From an uncultured Clostridia bacterium (GTDB taxonomy: Bacteria > Bacillota_A > Clostridia > TANB77 > CAG-508): a DNA stretch of 47,458 nucleotides. Under the pieces are notes generated by a model. That model saw only the letters and a list, made by a program, of their open reading frames with translations, was not told the origin of the DNA and made no database searches. The first letter of the stretch is position 1, and every line of letters begins with the position of its first letter. Below are positions 26,740 through 35,365 of this stretch, one piece after another. The translations under genes and the position numbers were made by a program. The stretch spans positions 1 through 47,458 of the forward strand of contig CALYAC010000015.1 in the NCBI GenBank assembly GCA_944393405.1, given 5' to 3'.

Positions 26740-27279
26740 TTATTTATTTAACCATTCATAATATTTAACTAAATATTCCCAACAGCCTTGCTTGTCTGTT
26801 ATTCCATCATAATTATTTTGTACTCTTTTTATAATATCTTCTTCATCAATCCATTTTACTTCTGAAACTTCATCTTCTTGTAATTTTAATTTAGTTTCAT
26901 CAATATCTTCATTAACTATATAATATTCATTAAAGTGGTTATTTACTATATCGCCCTTTACATTACTAGAAATAGATGAACCTATAAAAGTAATATTTTC
27001 TTTATTTAATTCTACACCTAATTCTTCTTTTACTTCTCTTTTTACTGCCTCAAATCCAAACTCTCCTGCTAGTACATGACCTCCTGCTGTTATATCCCAT
27101 GTATTTGGCCATAATTTTTTTAATGGACTTCTTTTTTGTAATAGTACTTGGTTCTTAGAGTTAATTATAAATATTGCTACTGCTTTATGCCATAATCCTT
27201 CTTTATGACATTTGTCTCTTGATTCTACTTTTCCCGTATATTCTCCTCTTTCATTTAAAACATCAAAATATTCTTCCAT
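26740..27279 (-). CDS. Nudix hydrolase, IPP-isomerase-like subgroup
   Basis: 179 aa. MEEYFDVLNERGEYTGK and CHKEGLWHKAVAIFII are the signature N-terminus of the YfcD/IDI-like Nudix group. The Nudix box GGHVLAGE...REVKEELGV is complete (E73, R81, E82, E85, E86, G88). The substrate is unknown. It is closely related in layout to the gene at 34654. Confidence 0.87.
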   Translation of the reverse strand: MEEYFDVLNERGEYTGKVESRDKCHKEGLWHKAVAIFIINSKNQVLLQKRSPLKKLWPNTWDITAGGHVLAGEFGFEAVKREVKEELGVELNKENITFIGSSISSNVKGDIVNNHFNEYYIVNEDIDETKLKLQEDEVSEVKWIDEEDIIKRVQNNYDGITDKQGCWEYLVKYYEWLNK

Positions 27280-27319
27280 AATTTAACTCCTTTTTTATTT
27301 GTTTATTTATAATTATATT

Positions 27320-27404
27320 TCTATTTTAATTTTAATTTTTATTTTATCTTATTTTTATTTTTATCTTATTTTTATTTTAGTAATTTTTATTTTAGTAATT
27401 TTTC
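27320..27404. repeat. Short tandem repeats spanning a stop codon
   Basis: A 15-base unit TTTTAGTAATTTTTA is repeated at 27375-27389 and 27390-27404, duplicating the last codons and stop of the GNAT gene. Next to it a 17-base unit (TTTATCTTATTTTTATT) is repeated between about 27328 and 27374. This looks like slipped-strand duplication in low-complexity DNA. Confidence 0.6.
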
Positions 27405-27893
27405 ATATCCAACAAATATCTTATTATTAAACTCAAAATGTTCACTTTCAATTTCTCTAAAATTAAATTTTTTATATAAATTTATTGCATAACTATTATC
27501 ATTATATACTAATAACCTTATAGCATCATATTTATTTTCTATACCATAATTATCAATAAAATTCATTGCTTGTTTTGCATATCCCTTACCTTGTTCTGAT
27601 GGTAATATTGCCAAACGGTTTATATAAAAGAACTTTTTATTATTAGATTTCCATCCTATATTTTGATAATCAGGATCATCATAATCACTTAAAGAAAAGC
27701 TTCCAACAATTTTATTATTATCTTCTAAAACATACATTTCTTTACTATTTATATCCTTTTTGAACTCACAAAAAGGGTATTTATCTCCCCAAGACATATC
27801 AATTTTTTTTACATTATTTAAATCATCTATTACCAACTTAAACATCTCATTTATTTGTGATAAATCATTTTCATTTGCCAATCTAATTTTCAT
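27387..27893 (-). CDS. GNAT N-acetyltransferase
   Basis: 168 aa single GNAT domain. NRLAILPSEQGKGYAKQAMNFI is the CoA-binding motif, and YAINLYKKFNFREI closes the fold. The N-terminus MKIRLANENDLSQI is standard. The acceptor is unknown. Its 3' end lies in a 15-bp tandem duplication that repeats the final codons after the stop. Confidence 0.88.
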   Translation of the reverse strand: MKIRLANENDLSQINEMFKLVIDDLNNVKKIDMSWGDKYPFCEFKKDINSKEMYVLEDNNKIVGSFSLSDYDDPDYQNIGWKSNNKKFFYINRLAILPSEQGKGYAKQAMNFIDNYGIENKYDAIRLLVYNDNSYAINLYKKFNFREIESEHFEFNNKIFVGYEKLLK

Positions 27894-27927
27894 AATTTCT
27901 ATTTTCCTTTTAGTTTATTTCATTTAT

Positions 27928-28551
27928 TTAAATACTTTCTCCAAACTCAATACCTTTTGTATCAATTATATTAAATTTACCATTAGTGTAATCTAATACT
28001 GTTGTAGCCAAATCTTCCATTCTTTCTAATTTTTTATTAACATTAAATATGTTTTTATATATACTTCTATATACTCCACCATGTGTAACTATTGCAATGC
28101 AGTCTAAATCTAGCTTTTTGCTATCTTCAATTATTGAATTGATTCCATTTTGTACTCTATTATCAAATTCTGAAACATCTTCTCCGCCTAAAAATGTTGT
28201 TCCTAAATAATATCCTGTATTTTTATATTTTTCTTGTTTAAATACATATGAAAAAATATCTTTCGCACGTGATTTATTAACACCAGATAAAATACCATAT
28301 GAATTTAATTCTCTAATATCATCTATTATTTTTAATTGAGCATTTAATTTTCTGTTAAGTATTTCAGCTGTTTGATATGCTCTTTTATATGGGCTACAAT
28401 ATATCTTTTTTATTCCTAAATCATCAATATTTTTGCTATATTCTATAACTTTCTTTTTACCATTCTCTGTTAAATCAAAATCTGCTATTCCTCCATAGCA
28501 ATCTTCTATATCATCAATAGATTCACTATGCCTTATCAAATATATTTTCAT
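27928..28551 (-). CDS. Histidine phosphatase superfamily protein
   Basis: 207 aa from the ATG at 28551 (MKIYLIRHSES), which has AGAGAGGA at SD distance. The RH motif (Arg7-His8), YCSPYKRAYQTAEIL with the second Arg, and VTHGGVYRSI with the second His are intact. It is a phosphoglycerate-mutase-fold phosphatase; relatives act on sugar phosphates or alpha-ribazole phosphate. The substrate is unknown. Confidence 0.87.
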   Translation of the reverse strand: MKIYLIRHSESIDDIEDCYGGIADFDLTENGKKKVIEYSKNIDDLGIKKIYCSPYKRAYQTAEILNRKLNAQLKIIDDIRELNSYGILSGVNKSRAKDIFSYVFKQEKYKNTGYYLGTTFLGGEDVSEFDNRVQNGINSIIEDSKKLDLDCIAIVTHGGVYRSIYKNIFNVNKKLERMEDLATTVLDYTNGKFNIIDTKGIEFGESI

Positions 28552-28599
28552 GATACATCCTCTCTTTATCAATATCTTTATTTATTTTTGAAAAACTTG

Positions 28600-29469
28600 T
28601 TAATCAAACTGATTAGCTAACTGATCTATTTGCACTCCATCACCAGAATTATCCCAATCAATTTTTATATTATCAAAATCTTTGTTTCTAAAGTTATTTA
28701 GTATTTCATAATCTTCCTTTATCATTTCAAAATTTACGGAATCTATATTTTCATCTATTCTGTTTATATCAGTACATTTTATTATTGGCTTTAATCCTTT
28801 TTCTTTTATAATCCAATTTAATATTACTTGATTTTGTGTTTTATTATATTTTTTAGCTAATTCTACTAAAACAGGATAGTTTCTTTTAGCTGTTCTATTT
28901 CTTCTTAAAGCTTGATAAACTATGAATGTAATATCGTTTTCTTTACAATAATCTATTACTCCAATATCTTCATTTATTTTACATTCAAGATTATATACAC
29001 CTTCAAAAAAATCTATTTTTACTTTTGAATCAATTGCTTTTAGTTGCTCTAAATTACAATTACTAATCCCCAAAAATCTAGACTTACCCATCTTTACCAT
29101 TCTATTCATTTCAATATATGCTTCTAATAAAGGAATTTTAATAGCTTTAGGTGTATGTATTTGTAAATTATCTACATATTTTAAATTCAATATCTCTAAA
29201 TATTCATCTAATTGTTTTTCTATATCTTCAACTTTTTCTACAATTGGTTCTATATTCACATTAATAAATAATTTATCTCTATCTATTTTATTTATAAATT
29301 TTCTTAAATTTTTAACAATCTCTCCGTTATCATACATCATTGATATAGAAATATAGTTTTCTCCTTTATTTATTGAATAGTTTAGACCATCTATTTCTTT
29401 ATCTAGATTATTTAAGTCAATGCCATATGTTCCTATTCCAATTGGAAATATCTCTTTTTTATTAACCAT
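28600..29469 (-). CDS. Aldo/keto reductase-fold protein with altered active site
   Basis: 289 aa from the ATG at 29469, with GGTGGGG upstream. The overall AKR pattern is clear: IGIGTYGI, YDNGEIV, YVDNLQIHTPK, GKSRFLGISNCN, LNWIIKEKGLKPI. The catalytic tetrad is incomplete: the IDTA Asp is replaced (YISISMMY) and the TK lysine is replaced (LFINVNIEP), while Tyr and His remain. It may be a non-reductase or a changed enzyme. Confidence 0.8.
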   Translation of the reverse strand: MVNKKEIFPIGIGTYGIDLNNLDKEIDGLNYSINKGENYISISMMYDNGEIVKNLRKFINKIDRDKLFINVNIEPIVEKVEDIEKQLDEYLEILNLKYVDNLQIHTPKAIKIPLLEAYIEMNRMVKMGKSRFLGISNCNLEQLKAIDSKVKIDFFEGVYNLECKINEDIGVIDYCKENDITFIVYQALRRNRTAKRNYPVLVELAKKYNKTQNQVILNWIIKEKGLKPIIKCTDINRIDENIDSVNFEMIKEDYEILNNFRNKDFDNIKIDWDNSGDGVQIDQLANQFD

Positions 29470-29529
29470 ATACCCCACCAAATTCTTTCATTATATATTA
29501 TTTTTCATCATTTTATCATATAGACGGAA

Positions 29530-29563
29530 AAAAGGAAAGTGCTTTTTACTTCACTTTCCTTTT
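29530..29563. terminator. Bidirectional terminator
   Basis: AAAAGGAAAGTG (29530-29541) pairs perfectly with CACTTTCCTTTT (29552-29563). It ends the transcript from the DUF4186 gene, so the genes from 29469 downward need their own promoter; TATAAT lies in the short space between. Confidence 0.85.
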
Positions 29564-29630
29564 CTATATTTTATAAATATTAAATTAATTTTCATAGTAA
29601 TTCCAAATATCTAAATGTTCTTTTATTTTT

Positions 29631-29996
29631 TTATTTTTCTTTCATTTCTTTTTCTATCCAAGTCATTATAACATTTACTATATAATCTATTTGTTCTTTG
29701 TTTAAATTAGCACCAGATTTAATTTTATGCCATTTATATAAACAACCTCTGCAACAAGTTGCTGTAGCATGCTGTGCGATAAAAACAGGATATCCTCTCA
29801 TTGGAGTTTGTTTTCCATCATTTAGTATAATAGCCGGAGCTAATCTTTTATTTATAAAATCATAAGCATGTTCTCTAATTTTATCCATTCCTTTTTCATT
29901 AACATAGTCTTTATCTTTTTGCTTTAGATGAAATTTGCTTCTAAAATTTGATTTTGACAAACTGTTTAATATATTCTCTATTCTAGAATCTTCCAC
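29631..29996 (-). CDS. DUF4186 domain protein
   Basis: 121 aa, full length for this family of unknown function. The characteristic cysteine/histidine stretch AQHATATCCRGCLYKWH (about 74-90) is conserved and could bind metal; TPMRGYPVFIA precedes it. It lies just after the second metallo-hydrolase gene, on the same strand. Confidence 0.82.
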   Translation of the reverse strand: MEDSRIENILNSLSKSNFRSKFHLKQKDKDYVNEKGMDKIREHAYDFINKRLAPAIILNDGKQTPMRGYPVFIAQHATATCCRGCLYKWHKIKSGANLNKEQIDYIVNVIMTWIEKEMKEK

Positions 29997-30051
29997 TTTA
30001 TCACCTTTACTATTTGTTTTATATTACCTATTTTTTATTATTTTATTTCTT

Positions 30052-30858
30052 TTATAAGACTATTTCTTCTAAATCATTTGGAACATACACATTTCCTTTA
30101 AAATTTTTCTTAGCTTCTTTTGTGTATTCTTCTTTTCTTTTATCACCTAAATTTTCTTGTGTATGCCATAAAACCAAATTTTTTACTCCAAGTTTTTGTG
30201 CTTTAATACTTGCTGACTTTACAGTATCATGATTTTTTTCTCTTGGTTTAAATCTGTCTGCCTCAGTTTCTAAACAAAAAGCCTCATGTAATAAATAATC
30301 TACACCTCTTACATCATCAAATAACTTCTCATCCAGCGGTTCATCTCCTAGAAAAGCAAGTGTTTTACCATTATTTAATTTTGTCTTAAATCCATATTGC
30401 TTATCACTTTTAGCTAAAATATCTAGAATCTCTAATTCATAATTTAAAACTTTAACCTTTTGATGGTTTTCTACAACATTTACAAATATTCTTTTATCAA
30501 TAAAAATTTGTTGACTTTTTCTTAATAAAGTATGTATCTGATCTTTTATGATTTTTGCTACTTCATCATGACAATATATATTTAAAACACCTTGGTAAGT
30601 TCCTTTTCGCATTGATAAATCTACAAACCTATATATCCATAACATCCCATATGAATGATCAATATGTTTATGCGATATAAATATATTATGGATTTTATTT
30701 ATATCAATATTTGCTTCATTAAGCTGTCTTAATATACCATTTCCTCCGCCTGTATCAACTAATAAATATTCTCCTTTGCTATCTTCTAACACAAAACATG
30801 TATTAAAATTTTTCACTACACTAGCTGTTCCAGTTCCTAAAACAATCATTTTTTCCAT
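30052..30858 (-). CDS. Metallo-beta-lactamase-fold hydrolase, RNase Z-like (copy 2)
   Basis: 268 aa paralogue of the gene at 12126-12929, similar along its whole length. Metal ligands His63, His65, Asp67 and His68 (SHKHIDH), FLGDEPLDE, LLHEAFC and WHT are all present. It is preceded by a cupin gene and followed by DUF4186; copy 1 is linked to a Nudix gene. The substrate is unknown. Confidence 0.86.
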   Translation of the reverse strand: MEKMIVLGTGTASVVKNFNTCFVLEDSKGEYLLVDTGGGNGILRQLNEANIDINKIHNIFISHKHIDHSYGMLWIYRFVDLSMRKGTYQGVLNIYCHDEVAKIIKDQIHTLLRKSQQIFIDKRIFVNVVENHQKVKVLNYELEILDILAKSDKQYGFKTKLNNGKTLAFLGDEPLDEKLFDDVRGVDYLLHEAFCLETEADRFKPREKNHDTVKSASIKAQKLGVKNLVLWHTQENLGDKRKEEYTKEAKKNFKGNVYVPNDLEEIVL

Positions 30859-30890
30859 TAATGTTCACTTCCTATTTTTTATTTATATTA

Positions 30891-31241
30891 CTATTCTTCT
30901 ATTAATTCACATTGTTCTTTATACCAAGCAGGTGTACAAATCATTATTATCTTACAGTCTCCATCCCAGTAATATATTTCTTCTTTATCTATTAATATTA
31001 CATCCCCTTGTTCAAATGAAATTTTTTCATCTTTTTTATTAATAGTTCCTTTTCCTTCTAAGATATAGCAAATCTCTTTACATTTTTTATTTGTGCAATA
31101 ACCTCTTTCTGGATATCTTCCAGTAATTGTATTTATACAGAAATCAATATCTTTATCATTTAAATTAATAGAATATTCTAGTATTTTACTAGTATCACTA
31201 TTTTTTATATTTTTAGCTTGATTTTTTTGAACTTTTTTCAT
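30891..31241 (-). CDS. Cupin domain protein
   Basis: 116 aa. ICYILEGKGTINKKDEKISFEQGDVILIDKEEIYYWDG is split over cupin motifs 1 and 2, preceded by ERGYCTNKKCKEICY, which carries three cysteines. Classic metal His residues are mostly missing. Similar small cupins bind sugars or modified amino acids; function unknown. The first residues are lysine- and asparagine-rich. Confidence 0.72.
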   Translation of the reverse strand: MKKVQKNQAKNIKNSDTSKILEYSINLNDKDIDFCINTITGRYPERGYCTNKKCKEICYILEGKGTINKKDEKISFEQGDVILIDKEEIYYWDGDCKIIMICTPAWYKEQCELIEE

Positions 31242-31266
31242 TTTTTCTCCTTATCTCATTATAATT

Positions 31267-31545
31267 TTATTTACCTTCGATTTCATGTATTAACTTTATA
31301 ACTTTAGAATCTTGTGGTATTGTTCTTATATCTTCATAAAGTACTCTATTTAATTCTACAAGCATATATTGACCAGCATTATAATCTGTTTATCTGTAAT
31401 TACTATTTATATTACTCCATTATCTGTAGTTATTCCTTCTCCTATTTCTCTTTGGTCATCTAAATTTAGTGCTCTAAACAAATAATAATTATCTTTCATC
31501 TTGTATTATATTAAATTTAGCTATATCAAATATTTTTTCTTCCAT
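31267..31545 (-). pseudogene. Degenerate gene remnant
   Basis: An ATG at 31545 with SD CGGAGAA opens MEEKIFDIAKFNIIQDER, then stops. Other frames continue with YYLFRALNLDDQREIGEGITTDNGVI, and after a gap with DYNAGQYMLVELNRVL and PQDSKVIKLIHEIEGK to a TAA at 31267. The pieces read as one protein with frameshifts and an internal deletion. Its start overlaps the end of the gene at 31526, as in a normal two-gene unit. Confidence 0.55.
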
Positions 31546-32053
31546 TATTTATTCTCCGTTTGTGTATGATACCTTTGATTTTTCTTAATAGTTTTATTAT
31601 AAAATTATCTTTTTTGTTTATCATTATATTTGTTTGAGGATTTTCTTCTTTTTCTTCTTTTTTATTTCTATTATTAACTCCATTATTATTTTTAAATATA
31701 TCAATTGGATATTTTTCTCTTTTTTCTTCTTCATTAATTATATCATTTTTTTTATATATTTCTATTAATTTTCCTTTTTCTTCTTCATTATCACACCAAT
31801 AATTTAAATTAAGCCATGCTAGAATTGCTATGGTATTTCTATTTAATTCTTTATCTAATCTATCTTCTGAAAGTACTATAATAGGATTATATTCTTTATT
31901 TTTTTCTTCTTTTATTATTTTTCTTATATCTAAAGGTATCCTATTTACATATTCTTCTTCCATCTGGTCTAAAATAGAATCTACTTCGCTATATGCAAAA
32001 GATATATCATTATTCATATTATATTTATCTTTTATACTTTCTGATACATTCAT
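31526..32053 (-). CDS. Conserved hypothetical protein, 175 aa
   Basis: No named domain was recognised. The middle (IPLDIRKIIKEEKNKEY, then RNTIAILAWLNLNYWCDNEEEKGKLIEIY) resembles a helical protein often seen in clostridial genomes. The C-terminal third is low-complexity and basic (NNNGVNNRNKKEEKEE, KLLRKIKGIIHKRR). It overlaps the start of a degenerate ORF downstream, probably its former partner. Confidence 0.6.
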   Translation of the reverse strand: MNVSESIKDKYNMNNDISFAYSEVDSILDQMEEEYVNRIPLDIRKIIKEEKNKEYNPIIVLSEDRLDKELNRNTIAILAWLNLNYWCDNEEEKGKLIEIYKKNDIINEEEKREKYPIDIFKNNNGVNNRNKKEEKEENPQTNIMINKKDNFIIKLLRKIKGIIHKRRINNGRKNI

Positions 32054-32075
32054 TACTTATATCTCCATGTTATAT

Positions 32076-33092
32076 TTAAAATATTATTTCAAGTTCAATT
32101 TCGTCTCTAATTGGTAATCCATTGTCTGCTAGCATAGGAATCTGAGGTTTAAGTTTTCTTGAATTTTCCATAGCATTCTTATATATATTTGCAATTACAA
32201 ATTCTCTTCTTTGATAAAATTCTAATCCTCTTATATTATCATTAGTAGTAACTAATTTTAATCTTGTACAATTATTTATTTTTGCAATTTCTTTTACTTT
32301 ATTTATTAAACTAGTTCCAATCCCTTTATTTTCTATAAGACTATTTAATGAACATATTTCACATTCATTATTTTCAATCATATATGTTATAACTCCAACT
32401 ATTTCATCATCTTTTAAAGCCAAGAAACCATCAAGTTTAGTACCATCTATTATTTTTCCTCTAATAATTATGTTAGTTGCTTCCCATTCATCTATTAATA
32501 TATTGTTTACTTTTTCTCTATATTTTTTACTAATTGGTACTATTTTATATTCAAACTTTTCATTATTTTCTTTATTTTTTAAATTTTTAGAGTAATAATT
32601 TATCAAAACCTTTCTTGGAGCTTCATTTTCATTTTTAGCAGGTTCTTCTTCATAACTAGTTTTTATATAATTAGTAAATCCATATTTGAAATATATTATT
32701 ATATTTTTTACTTCATTAGGTTCAACTCCTAGAGTTAATCTTGTATAACCACGTTTTTCTAAATCATTTTCCATGAATCTATATAATTTTGAAAAAAAAC
32801 CTTTTCCTTGATATTCTTTAACTGTTCTAAAAGCTGACAAATATATTGTTTTATCATCTATTAATCCTTCTGTGTCTATTACATCTAAATTAGATATCAT
32901 TGCAGTTGCTTCTGATATAATTCTTCCATTTAGTATGCCATAATACACTATACTATTTCCATCTAAAAAATCTTTTATAGCTTTTTCCTTATATACTTTC
33001 CATGCATTATCATTAGGATGTATTTTTATTAAGTAATTCCAATTTTCTTCCATTTCTTCAATTGTAGCTAATTTACAAATATATTCTTCCAT
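32076..33092 (-). CDS. Tandem GNAT acetyltransferase
   Basis: 338 aa from the ATG at 33092 (MEEYICK), chosen for its AGGGGAT SD; a longer version would overlap the upstream gene. The first GNAT domain (about 5-170) has YQGKGFFSKLYRFM and IYFKYGFTNY. The second (about 185-320) has NKGIGTSLINKVKE and GLEFYQRREF. The order and lengths match other two-domain GNATs, but the two domains are not closely similar to those of the gene at 8513. Confidence 0.83.
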   Translation of the reverse strand: MEEYICKLATIEEMEENWNYLIKIHPNDNAWKVYKEKAIKDFLDGNSIVYYGILNGRIISEATAMISNLDVIDTEGLIDDKTIYLSAFRTVKEYQGKGFFSKLYRFMENDLEKRGYTRLTLGVEPNEVKNIIIYFKYGFTNYIKTSYEEEPAKNENEAPRKVLINYYSKNLKNKENNEKFEYKIVPISKKYREKVNNILIDEWEATNIIIRGKIIDGTKLDGFLALKDDEIVGVITYMIENNECEICSLNSLIENKGIGTSLINKVKEIAKINNCTRLKLVTTNDNIRGLEFYQRREFVIANIYKNAMENSRKLKPQIPMLADNGLPIRDEIELEIIF

Positions 33093-33117
33093 AAAATTAT
33101 CCCCTATTTTTATTTTT

Positions 33118-33534
33118 TTATATATTACTATTGAATAATACTTGAATACTCTTATTAGCATATTTTTGATATAACTTACATGCCCTTATATTATCATCAT
33201 CTGCTAAAACAAAAAATTTATAATATTTTTTCTCGTTTTTTATATATTTTAAAACATATTCCATTAATTTAGTACCAATACCTTTATTTTGATATTCTGA
33301 GATAACATCAACAGAATGTATGTAAAACATCGACTTACCATCTGGTCTTAACATTCCATATCCATATAAAAAGGCTACAACAACATTTTCAAATATTCCA
33401 ACAAAGCAATAATTATTTTTATCATTAATAAATTCATTCAGCTCTTTCTTTAATATTGTATTACCATCTATATTTATATCGCCAATCAATTCATTATTTT
33501 CTTTATTTACCCTCATAAAAATAATATTATCCAT
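33118..33534 (-). CDS. GNAT N-acetyltransferase
   Basis: 138 aa. VDVISEYQNKGIGTKLMEYVL is the CoA motif, and IRACKLYQKY ends the fold. VAFLYGYGMLRPDGKSMFYIHSVDV resembles aminoglycoside 3-N-acetyltransferase I-like GNATs (AAC(3)-I), but substrate assignment needs data. It lies 25 bases before the tandem GNAT. Confidence 0.83.
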   Translation of the reverse strand: MDNIIFMRVNKENNELIGDINIDGNTILKKELNEFINDKNNYCFVGIFENVVVAFLYGYGMLRPDGKSMFYIHSVDVISEYQNKGIGTKLMEYVLKYIKNEKKYYKFFVLADDDNIRACKLYQKYANKSIQVLFNSNI

Positions 33535-33566
33535 CTATTTTTCTCCTTTATATAAAACATTTCATT

Positions 33567-34640
33567 TTATCTTTCACCATCACTTGTTAAATCTCCATGG
33601 AACCCATAAACCTTTTTACATAATGGTGCTTCTCTTTTACCTCCTGGTACCACAACTCTTTCTAAATCATCATAAATACTATGTAACTCAATTCCATATT
33701 TTTGCATTGTTTTAACATTTATTTCTTTAAATGCAGGGCATGGTAATATGGTTCCATCATATTTTATATCTAATTTTTCAGTTCCTGCTGTACACAAATG
33801 AGATATTCTCCCATTTAAAGGTATTCCAATTCTAACATTTCCCGAAAAATATTTACTAGCCTTGTTTAATATTGTTGAGAATTCTCTTAATTCTTTGTCA
33901 CTAAGCATTAAACTTTCTTTGTATTGTCTTCCTCTACCTTGAGGTACAAAATTCAAAATACTAATATTTCTTACCCCTGCTATTTCTAAACATTCCATTA
34001 TATCTGGTAATTGTCTATAATTTGGTTTCATTGGAATAAAATGAACATCTACATTTAATCCTACTCCACTAGCTCTTATTATAGAATCCATTAAATATGT
34101 ATACATTCCATTTCTTCCCATTAACTCACAATCGGTTTCTTCTTCAAATGCTTGCCAGTCAAATACTATTTTATCTAATCCTAACTCTTTTAATTTCTCA
34201 CACTCTTGTTTTGTTATTGCTCCAAAAGGTCTTTGCTCTATGCATCTATCATAATATGTTTTTACATTTCTTTTTAACCTTTCATTCCACGGCTCATACA
34301 TTTCTATTTCGTGTAGGTCCTTTTTACATTTATTTTGCATATATTCAGTATATTCAGTTGACAGTTCTTCAGCTTTTTTTATTCCGCTAGTAAATATAAC
34401 AGTTCTGATACCTTGGCTTTTACAAAACTGAACCATCTCAAACAAGTCTGGATGTAAAAATGGTTCTCCTCCTGAAATAGATATTTCGTCTAATCCACCA
34501 TGGTTAATAAAATGCATTACAGTTCTCTTAAAATCATCTAATGAAATTATCGTTTTTTGTTCTTGAGAAGAATTAGAAGAACAAAATTGGCATTTATTTG
34601 GACATGTTTGTATTATTTCAAAGCACAAATCTTTTAACAT
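33567..34640 (-). CDS. Radical SAM protein
   Basis: 357 aa. The [4Fe-4S] motif CPNKCQFC (Cys13, Cys17, Cys20), the SAM-contact stretch EISISGGEPFLHP and a TIM-barrel core are present. The C-terminus has further cysteines (HLCTAG, GTILPCPAF, PLCKKVYG) suggesting a SPASM-like auxiliary cluster. The insertion at about 100-135 is charged. No precursor-peptide gene is seen next to it, so whether it modifies a peptide or small molecule is unknown. Confidence 0.85.
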   Translation of the reverse strand: MLKDLCFEIIQTCPNKCQFCSSNSSQEQKTIISLDDFKRTVMHFINHGGLDEISISGGEPFLHPDLFEMVQFCKSQGIRTVIFTSGIKKAEELSTEYTEYMQNKCKKDLHEIEMYEPWNERLKRNVKTYYDRCIEQRPFGAITKQECEKLKELGLDKIVFDWQAFEEETDCELMGRNGMYTYLMDSIIRASGVGLNVDVHFIPMKPNYRQLPDIMECLEIAGVRNISILNFVPQGRGRQYKESLMLSDKELREFSTILNKASKYFSGNVRIGIPLNGRISHLCTAGTEKLDIKYDGTILPCPAFKEINVKTMQKYGIELHSIYDDLERVVVPGGKREAPLCKKVYGFHGDLTSDGER

Positions 34641-34653
34641 ATATATTACTTCC

Positions 34654-35199
34654 TTAAACTCTATATAAATAGTTCATTAGTTCTTTATAAACTGCGTCTC
34701 TTTCAACTATTTCATTGTTTTCTATCATTTGATTTAATTCACTAATATTAACAAATTTTACTTGTTCTACTTCACTTTCTTGTACCTTTATATTTTCTAT
34801 TTTTAATCCATTTTTTCTTAATATAAAGAAATCATAAAATTGTCTCTCTATAAAATCTTCCTTTATAAATTGTTCTTTCCTAAATGAAAACATATATCTA
34901 AACTCTTTAATATCGACATTGAATCCTAAATTTATAGCAACCTCTTCACTTATTTCTCTTGAAGCAGCAGCAAGTGAGTCTTGTCCGCTAGAAATATGTC
35001 CTGCAACAGAAATATCCCACATTCCTGCATTTTTTTCTTTTTTATATGACCTTTGTTGCATTAAAATTTGGTTATTTTCGTTTACAATAGCTACAACTAT
35101 GCTTCTATGCCATAATCCTTTTTTATGTACTTCACTTCTTGTAACAATTTTTCCTGTCTTTACTCCATTTTCATCTAATACATCTATTAATTCTTCCAT
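34654..35199 (-). CDS. Nudix hydrolase, IPP-isomerase-like subgroup
   Basis: 181 aa. MEELIDVLDENGVKTGK and VHKKGLWHRSIVVAIV mark the YfcD/IDI-like group. In the Nudix box AGHISSGQDSL..REISEEVAI the first Glu is Gln (Q73), while R81, E82, E85 and E86 remain. Activity may be reduced or altered. It has its own promoter at 35237-35265 and a GGTGGAGG SD. Confidence 0.85.
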   Translation of the reverse strand: MEELIDVLDENGVKTGKIVTRSEVHKKGLWHRSIVVAIVNENNQILMQQRSYKKEKNAGMWDISVAGHISSGQDSLAAASREISEEVAINLGFNVDIKEFRYMFSFRKEQFIKEDFIERQFYDFFILRKNGLKIENIKVQESEVEQVKFVNISELNQMIENNEIVERDAVYKELMNYLYRV

Positions 35200-35236
35200 A
35201 AATTAATCCTCCACCAAAACCGCTTATATTAATATT

Positions 35237-35265
35237 TTTATATCATAAATCGACTATATTTACAA
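35237..35265 (-). promoter_or_regulatory. Promoter of the Nudix gene at 34654
   Basis: TTGTAA (35265-35260) and TATAAA (35242-35237) on the minus strand, with a 17-bp spacer, placed after the terminator at 35322-35356. Confidence 0.55.
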
Positions 35266-35321
35266 TGAAAATACTAATAATTTGACACTATTTTAATATG
35301 GTTTATTTTTTTACATAAAAA

Positions 35322-35356
35322 TAAGTATCAGTATTTAGTATATATACTGATACTTA
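35322..35356. terminator. Hairpin ending the dikinase operon
   Basis: TAAGTATCAGTAT (35322-35334) and ATACTGATACTTA (35344-35356) are a perfect 13-bp stem with a 9-base loop; a TTTTTATG tail follows on the minus strand. Confidence 0.78.
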
Positions 35357-35365
35357 AAATAATTA

